Shown piece by piece: positions 6,139-9,841 of a DNA stretch of 9,841 nt. Position 1 is the stretch's first letter, and each line of letters begins with the position of its first letter. Origin of the DNA: an uncultured Bacteroidales bacterium (GTDB taxonomy: Bacteria > Bacteroidota > Bacteroidia > Bacteroidales > Paludibacteraceae); assembly GCA_946184195.1 (NCBI GenBank), contig CAMHEP010000050.1:1-9841 (forward strand), written 5' to 3'. The notes beneath the pieces are model-generated. The model did not search any database. It was not told the origin of the DNA and saw only the letters and a program-made list of their open reading frames with translations. The translations under genes and the position numbers were made by a program.

Positions 6139-6894
6139 ATGCGTAGACATATCCTATACATAGCAGCCCTACTACTCCTCGCCTGCCCCATCATACGGGC
6201 AGACGAGGAGTTTTGGTTTGAGTCAGACCAACCGGGGTTCGGTACGGGTGCGAACGTCGTGCCGTTCAAGAAGGTGATGCTGGAGGTGGGGTTTCAGACA
6301 GACATCATGCGTCGCGATGCAGCCGTAATGCTGCCGGAGGTATTGCTTCGAGCCGGTATCACCCATTTCGCAGAGATACGACTGAACGTGGGAGGATTTG
6401 CCGAGCAGGAAGGACGCTGGAACTACAATATCGACCCTTTAGTCATCGGCACTAAGGTACGCTTTGCCAAAGGTAACAAGTGGATACCCAAGATAGCCAT
6501 GCTTGCCGAACTCGCCATCCCGTGTACCCCCGCTCAAGCCGCCGAGATGACCGTAGCCCCTGCCCTACATCTGCTCTTTGAGAACGAGGTCAATCATTGG
6601 TTGAACATATGTTATGATGTAGGCGGCGAATGGGACGGTGTGGATATGCGACCGGATGTGTTTATCTCGCTCGCCTTCGAATTTAACTTCCACGAGAAAG
6701 CAGGCGCTTTCCTTGAGAGTTATAATTACATCACCGCTTTCGGCAGGGATTTTGACGGCATACCCGCCTTATCCACAGGTTTTTACTACCAAGTGCACAA
6801 ACGGGTGCAGTTGGATGTATACGGTTCGTTCAACGTCCTCGATCCGGATGCATACAGCAACGTCGGTTTAGGTGTATCGTGGCTGATAAATTGA
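6139..6894 (+). CDS. Exported protein, probable outer-membrane beta-barrel
   Basis: I do not recognise a named gene. The 251-residue product begins with a signal peptide: RRH, then a hydrophobic core (about 5-19) and a likely cleavage after Ala21 (IIRA-DEE). A lipobox reading around LLAC16 is possible but less convincing. The mature part alternates polar and hydrophobic residues in short strands (for example VMLEVGFQTDI, AEIRLNVGGFA, VQLDVYGSFNVL) and ends in a strand-like VGLGVSWLIN, as in small beta-barrels. It resembles, by general character only, Bacteroidota proteins annotated as transporters of the phenol-degradation MetA type. The start has no clear ribosome-binding site. The gene begins 36 nt after nqrF, so it may be read from the same transcript; no role in Na+-NQR is implied. 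Confidence 0.75.
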   Translation: MRRHILYIAALLLLACPIIRADEEFWFESDQPGFGTGANVVPFKKVMLEVGFQTDIMRRDAAVMLPEVLLRAGITHFAEIRLNVGGFAEQEGRWNYNIDPLVIGTKVRFAKGNKWIPKIAMLAELAIPCTPAQAAEMTVAPALHLLFENEVNHWLNICYDVGGEWDGVDMRPDVFISLAFEFNFHEKAGAFLESYNYITAFGRDFDGIPALSTGFYYQVHKRVQLDVYGSFNVLDPDAYSNVGLGVSWLIN

Positions 6895-6934
6895 TATTTT
6901 TGACACAAAAAGCAAAAAAAATTTGTGTATATCA
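6892..6934. other. AT-rich interrupted inverted repeat after the beta-barrel gene
   Basis: TGATAT (6892-6897) pairs with ATATCA (6929-6934), and ACACAAA (6903-6909) pairs with TTTGTGT (6922-6928), giving 13 pairs with a 5-nt bulge and a 12-nt loop. It starts in the stop codon of the preceding gene and could end that transcript, but no T-run follows. The right arm contains the TTTG box of the rplS promoter, so it could equally be an operator. Confidence 0.35.
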
Positions 6935-6953
6935 GAAAAAAGCCTTACCTTTG
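6922..6953 (+). promoter_or_regulatory. Bacteroides-type promoter for rplS
   Basis: TTTG at 6922-6925 and TACCTTTG at 6946-6953 are separated by 20 nt. This matches the Bacteroidota housekeeping sigma consensus (TTTG at -33, TAnnTTTG at -7, about 19-21 nt apart). Transcription would start near 6958-6961, leaving a leader of roughly 110 nt before rplS. The 6892-6934 inverted repeat overlaps the -33 box. Confidence 0.8.
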
Positions 6954-6964
6954 CATGCTTTTTT

Positions 6965-7045
6965 GCGGGAAGTCTCTGGCGATTAGGTAAGTTGAGCCGT
7001 CTCATGGATTGGGCGAGAACTGAAATGTAGCGCATACTTCACCGC
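6965..7045 (+). promoter_or_regulatory. Putative structured 5' leader of rplS
   Basis: A closing stem pairs GCGGGAAGT (6965-6973) with ACTTCACCGC (7036-7045): nine Watson-Crick pairs with a single bulged A at 7041. It encloses about 62 nt that contain at least one small hairpin (TGAG/CTCA at 6993-7004, loop CCGT). The predicted transcript starts just upstream, so the whole fold would lie in the mRNA, and its end is 26 nt from the rplS start. Ribosomal protein genes often have autoregulatory leaders, and L19 leaders are known in Firmicutes; I cannot match this one to a known family. Confidence 0.4.
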
Positions 7046-7071
7046 GTAACCATATAAAACAGGTTAAGACA

Positions 7072-7425
7072 ATGGATTTGATGAAGATTGCCGAAGAGGC
7101 ATTCGCCGGCGAGAAGAAAGAGTTCCCGGCATTCGCAGCAGGTGACCAAGTGACGGTTGCTTATCGTATTAAAGAGGGTAACAAGGAGCGTATTCAGGAG
7201 TTCCGCGGTGACGTTATCGCCATCAAGGGCTCGGGTGACAAGAAGCGTTTCACCGTTCGCAAGATGTCCGGAAACATCGGCGTAGAGCGTATCTTCCCTA
7301 TGGACTCTCCGTTCATTGAGAAAATCACGGTTAACAAATACGGTAAGGTACGTCGCGCGAAACTATACTACCTGCGTGACCTCACCGGTAAGAAAGCTCG
7401 TATTCCCGAAAGACGAGTTAAGTAA
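7072..7425 (+). CDS. rplS: 50S ribosomal protein bL19
   Basis: bL19 is a large-subunit protein at the interface between the 30S and 50S subunits. The 117-residue product has the full family sequence: GDQVTVAYRIKEGNKERIQEF in 24-44, FRGDVIAIKG (44-53), the signature MSGNIGVERIFPMDSPFIEKI across 66-86, and KYGKVRRAKLYYLRDLTGKKARI near the C-terminus. Length is typical for the phylum. There is no strong Shine-Dalgarno sequence before the ATG, unlike the nqr genes, which fits usual Bacteroidota practice. It is preceded by its own promoter and possible leader and followed within 10 nt by an intrinsic terminator, so it is probably expressed largely as a single-gene unit. Confidence 0.98.
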   Translation: MDLMKIAEEAFAGEKKEFPAFAAGDQVTVAYRIKEGNKERIQEFRGDVIAIKGSGDKKRFTVRKMSGNIGVERIFPMDSPFIEKITVNKYGKVRRAKLYYLRDLTGKKARIPERRVK

Positions 7426-7430
7426 GACAG

Positions 7431-7459
7431 AAAGCGCGCCTCAAAAAGGGCGCGTTTTT
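7431..7459 (+). terminator. Intrinsic terminator of rplS
   Basis: CGCGCC (7435-7440) pairs with GGCGCG (7449-7454). A T-G wobble extends the stem towards a CAAAAA loop (7442-7447), and TTTTT (7455-7459) follows. The AAA before the stem could pair with the T-run. It begins 6 nt after the rplS stop codon. Confidence 0.9.
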
Positions 7460-7506
7460 CGTATAAGAGCAGACCTGTCGGAAAAGCGAAGAGAGAAAGA
7501 GAGAAG

Positions 7507-9525
7507 ATGTTTCAATTAGAGAGTGCTTATCAGCCTACCGGCGACCAGCCGGAAGCTATCCATCAGTTGGTGGACGGAGTGCGTGCCGGAGCCATAGCTC
7601 AGACGTTGCTCGGTGTGACGGGTAGCGGTAAGACGTTCACTGTAGCGAACGTGATAGCCGAACTGAACCGTCCCACACTCATCCTGAGTCACAACAAGAC
7701 TCTGGCAGCGCAATTGTACTCGGAGATGAAGGCCTTCTTCCCACACAATGCCGTGGAGTATTTCGTGAGTTATTACGACTACTACCAGCCGGAAGCCTAT
7801 ATCCCTTCGACCGACACCTACATAGAGAAGGACCTGAGTATCAATGAAGAGATAGACCGCTTGCGACTGAGTGCGACTGCTGCTCTGTTGAGCGGACGCA
7901 AAGACGTGATTGTGGTATCGAGTGTGAGTTGCCTATACGGCATCGGCAGTCCTCAGGACTTCTCGCAAAGCAGTATCACCATCCGTCGTGGCGACATATG
8001 CCCGATGGACGAACTGCTCAAGCAGCTGGTAGCAGCCCAGTACGTGCGCAACGATCTGGACCTGAGCCGTGGTAAATTCCGCGTCAAAGGTGACACGGTA
8101 GACATCGCTCTTGCGTACGCCGAATACAACGTTCGCGTGGAGTTCTTCGGCAACGAGATAGATGCCATCACGACCGTGGATGCCGCTTCAGGCGATATGA
8201 TGGACGATTTCGAGCAAATCAACATCGCCCCCGCCACCATCTTCAACACGTCGAAAGAGCGCATAGAGACCGCTATCGCCCAAATCAAATTAGACCTTGC
8301 CACACAGATACTGCATTTTCAGGAGATGGGCGAAGAACTATACGCCAAGCGTCTGGAGGAACGCGTAAACTATGACATTGAGATGTTGCGCGAATTAGGT
8401 TACTGCTCGGGGGTAGAGAACTACAGCCGCTATTTCGACGGCAGGGAGGCAGGCACTCCCCCCTACTGCCTGCTGGACTATTTCCCTGACGACATGCTAG
8501 TGGTTATTGACGAGAGTCATGTCACCGTGCCGCAGATACATGCCATGTACGGCGGTGACAAGGCCCGCAAGGAGAACCTTGTGAACTACGGTTTCCGTCT
8601 GCCAGCGGCAAAGGACAATCGCCCGCTCATGTATGACGAGTTCATTGAGAAGACCGGTCAAACAATCTATATCAGTGCCACCCCCGCTCCGTATGAGTTA
8701 GAACGCAGCGAAGGTATTGTCGTAGAGCAACTTATCCGTCCGACAGGACTGTTAGACCCCGTGGTTGAAGTACGACCGAGTGAGCACCAAGTGGATGACC
8801 TGATGGAAGAGATACGTATCCGCGTCCAGAAGGACGAGCGAGTACTGGTCACCACCTTCACCAAACGTATGGCAGAAGAGATGGACGACTACCTGAGACG
8901 CTACGGCATACGCAGTGCATACATACACAGCGATGTAGATACCATTGAGCGTGTGCAGATCATGGAGAACCTGCGCAAGGGTCTATACGATGTGCTGGTG
9001 GGAGTGAACCTGTTGCGTGAGGGATTGGACCTTCCGGAGGTGAGTCTGGTTGCGATCCTTGACGCAGACAAAGAGGGATTTCTGCGCAACCGTACCAGTC
9101 TGTTGCAGACGATAGGTCGTGCCGCACGCCATGTAAACGGCAAAGCCATCCTATACGGTGACAGCATCACACGCTCCATGCAGGAGGCTATCGACGAGAC
9201 TAATCGCCACCGCATGAAACAGATGGCATACAACGAGGCACACCACATCACCCCGACCGCCATCAAGAAAGAGATAAACACCAGTGCCCTCTCCGCACTA
9301 TACAAGAACCCTGAGGACGAGAAAAAGAGATTGGAGGAACAGATACGTGAGGGGTGGAAATCAGCAGATTGGCAGCATCTTAACAAGAAAGATTTGCAGC
9401 GTGAGATAGACCGTAAACGTCACGCCATGCTGGCTGCTGCCAAGGAACTGGATTTCGACAATGCCGCCCGTTTGCGTGACGAGATGCTGGAGATGGAACG
9501 CAGGTTAGACGCCATTTCACAATAA
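7507..9525 (+). CDS. uvrB: UvrABC excinuclease subunit B
   Basis: UvrB is the damage-verifying helicase-like subunit of nucleotide excision repair; it is loaded by UvrA and recruits UvrC. The 672-residue product is full length. In order it has TGDQPEAI (11-18), Walker A GVTGSGKT (36-43), the damage-probing beta-hairpin with YYDYYQPEAY (89-98), the helicase motif II VVIDESH (332-338), YISATPAPYE (388-397), motif V NLLREGLDLPE (501-511), motif VI QTIGRAAR (534-541), and a C-terminal UVR domain (about 630-670, LDFDNAARLRDEM) that contacts UvrC. ATG 7507 gives the normal N-terminus (MFQLESAYQPTGDQPEAI) and follows a purine-rich tract (about 7480-7506) rather than a clear AAGGAGG. No TAnnTTTG promoter is visible between the rplS terminator and this gene. 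No missing residues were noticed. Confidence 0.99.
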   Translation: MFQLESAYQPTGDQPEAIHQLVDGVRAGAIAQTLLGVTGSGKTFTVANVIAELNRPTLILSHNKTLAAQLYSEMKAFFPHNAVEYFVSYYDYYQPEAYIPSTDTYIEKDLSINEEIDRLRLSATAALLSGRKDVIVVSSVSCLYGIGSPQDFSQSSITIRRGDICPMDELLKQLVAAQYVRNDLDLSRGKFRVKGDTVDIALAYAEYNVRVEFFGNEIDAITTVDAASGDMMDDFEQINIAPATIFNTSKERIETAIAQIKLDLATQILHFQEMGEELYAKRLEERVNYDIEMLRELGYCSGVENYSRYFDGREAGTPPYCLLDYFPDDMLVVIDESHVTVPQIHAMYGGDKARKENLVNYGFRLPAAKDNRPLMYDEFIEKTGQTIYISATPAPYELERSEGIVVEQLIRPTGLLDPVVEVRPSEHQVDDLMEEIRIRVQKDERVLVTTFTKRMAEEMDDYLRRYGIRSAYIHSDVDTIERVQIMENLRKGLYDVLVGVNLLREGLDLPEVSLVAILDADKEGFLRNRTSLLQTIGRAARHVNGKAILYGDSITRSMQEAIDETNRHRMKQMAYNEAHHITPTAIKKEINTSALSALYKNPEDEKKRLEEQIREGWKSADWQHLNKKDLQREIDRKRHAMLAAAKELDFDNAARLRDEMLEMERRLDAISQ

Positions 9526-9536
9526 AAAGAGATTTA

Positions 9537-9556
9537 AATTTGCATTTATGCAAATT
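9537..9556. promoter_or_regulatory. Palindrome over the -33 box, possible operator
   Basis: Two perfect 9-bp arms, AATTTGCAT (9537-9545) and ATGCAAATT (9548-9556), are separated by TT. The left arm contains the TTTG -33 box of the downstream promoter, the usual position for a repressor or activator site. A T-rich stretch follows (9558-9561), so weak uvrB termination is an alternative; the stem is very AT-rich with a tight loop. Confidence 0.5.
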
Positions 9557-9570
9557 ATTTTGTACCTTTG
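9539..9570 (+). promoter_or_regulatory. Bacteroides-type promoter for the TamB-like gene
   Basis: TTTG at 9539-9542 and TACCTTTG at 9563-9570 have a 20-nt spacer, the same -7 octamer and spacing as the rplS promoter. Transcription would begin around 9575-9578, leaving a leader of only about 20 nt before ATG 9598. Confidence 0.8.
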
Positions 9571-9596
9571 TACGCTCAATCGTGGCGTACAAGGGT
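9564..9596. promoter_or_regulatory. Long inverted repeat linking the -7 box to the ribosome-binding region
   Basis: ACCTTTGTACGC (9564-9575) pairs with GCGTACAAGGGT (9585-9596): 11 Watson-Crick pairs and one G-T wobble around a 9-nt loop. The left arm covers most of the -7 box; the right arm contains AAGGG (9591-9595), the only candidate ribosome-binding sequence, directly before ATG 9598. A transcript reading through from uvrB would contain both arms and hide AAGGG; a transcript from the local promoter would start after or within the left arm. Confidence 0.55.
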
Positions 9597-9597
9597 T

Positions 9598-9841
9598 ATG
9601 AAGCGTATCCTATACATACTCATGGTATTGATAGTCAGCTTGCTGTTAGTAGGCGGTATGCTTATACTTGTATTACGCGACACCCATGTACAGACGGCTC
9701 TCGTTCAGGTGGTGACAACCGAGTTAGGACGCGGGCTGAAAGCCCACGCTTCAGTCGGCAAGGTGGAGTACCGTTTCCCCGCACGTCTAAGGCTGAAAGA
9801 GGTCTACATGGAAGACCAGATGGGTGATACCCTACTCTATG
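9598..9841 (+). CDS. TamB/AsmA-like envelope protein, 5' part
   Basis: The frame is open from ATG 9598 to the window edge (81 complete codons) and continues beyond it. The start KRILYILMVLIVSLLLVGGM gives an N-terminal membrane anchor (about 4-27). It is followed by VQTALVQVVTTELGRGLKAH, then SVGKVEYRFPARLRLKEVY (52-70) and EDQMGDTLLY (72-81). This order (anchor, amphipathic helix, VGKVEYRF strand, then V-Y-x-E-D-x-x-G-D-T-L-L-Y) is what I know from the N-termini of Bacteroidota TamB-domain or AsmA-like proteins. These are very long, periplasm-spanning proteins linked to outer-membrane assembly and lipid transport. Only the N-terminus is visible, so the diagnostic C-terminal domain cannot be checked. 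A longer frame at 9540-9827 overlaps it but has no protein-like character. Confidence 0.8.
   Translation, partial: MKRILYILMVLIVSLLLVGGMLILVLRDTHVQTALVQVVTTELGRGLKAHASVGKVEYRFPARLRLKEVYMEDQMGDTLLY

Noticed and set aside
6892..6934. Confident terminator call after the beta-barrel gene
   Set aside because: The stem is AT-rich with a bulge and a long loop, and an A-rich rather than T-rich stretch follows, so it is kept only as an inverted repeat of unknown role.
9540..9827. Frame of 95 codons over the TamB-like start
   Set aside because: It begins upstream of the predicted transcription start, has no ribosome-binding site and no protein-like pattern. The overlapping frame from 9598 has a membrane anchor and family motifs.

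Overview
The window looks like chromosomal DNA of a Bacteroidota bacterium, most likely of the order Bacteroidales, with moderate GC content. Three things point there: the sequence character of the NqrA-F, bL19 and TamB-type proteins, two intergenic promoters of the Bacteroides type (TTTG, 20 nt, TACCTTTG), and AT-rich gaps between GC-richer genes. No genus can be assigned from the sequence alone. All genes recognised lie on the + strand.

Layout. Positions 1-127 hold no gene I can support, but they contain two well-formed hairpins just upstream of nqrA. Positions 128-6102 are a complete, tightly packed nqrABCDEF operon for the Na+-translocating NADH:quinone oxidoreductase. Neighbouring cistrons overlap by 1-4 nt or are separated by 3-20 nt, and nqrB to nqrF each have a strong Shine-Dalgarno sequence. 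A gene for an exported, probable outer-membrane beta-barrel protein follows 36 nt later (6139-6894). A promoter and a potentially structured leader then precede rplS (7072-7425, ribosomal protein bL19), which ends in a clear intrinsic terminator. uvrB (7507-9525) follows. After another promoter region rich in inverted repeats comes the 5' end of a TamB/AsmA-like envelope gene (9598 to the window edge).

Function. NqrF takes electrons from NADH through FAD and a [2Fe-2S] centre. They pass through the NqrD/NqrE iron-sulfur site and the covalent flavins of NqrC and NqrB to quinone, driving Na+ export. All key cofactor residues are visible: NqrF Cys70/76/79/111, NqrD Cys29/112, NqrE Cys26/114, and the flavinylated Thr229 of NqrB and Thr188 of NqrC. 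The flavin transferase ApbE and the maturation factor NqrM are not in the window. The remaining genes are housekeeping genes: ribosome, nucleotide excision repair and envelope assembly.

The least ordinary signal is a set of short tandem repeats with a unit of 7 (sometimes 8) bp, all beginning AGT when aligned, inside nqrA (two places), at the 3' end of nqrB and at the 3' end of nqrC. They add apparently dispensable loops or tails to conserved respiratory subunits. Also notable are full AAGGAGG Shine-Dalgarno sequences in a phylum that seldom uses them, and a long inverted repeat joining the -7 box to the ribosome-binding region of the TamB-like gene. I see no mobile element, CRISPR array, tRNA or rRNA.
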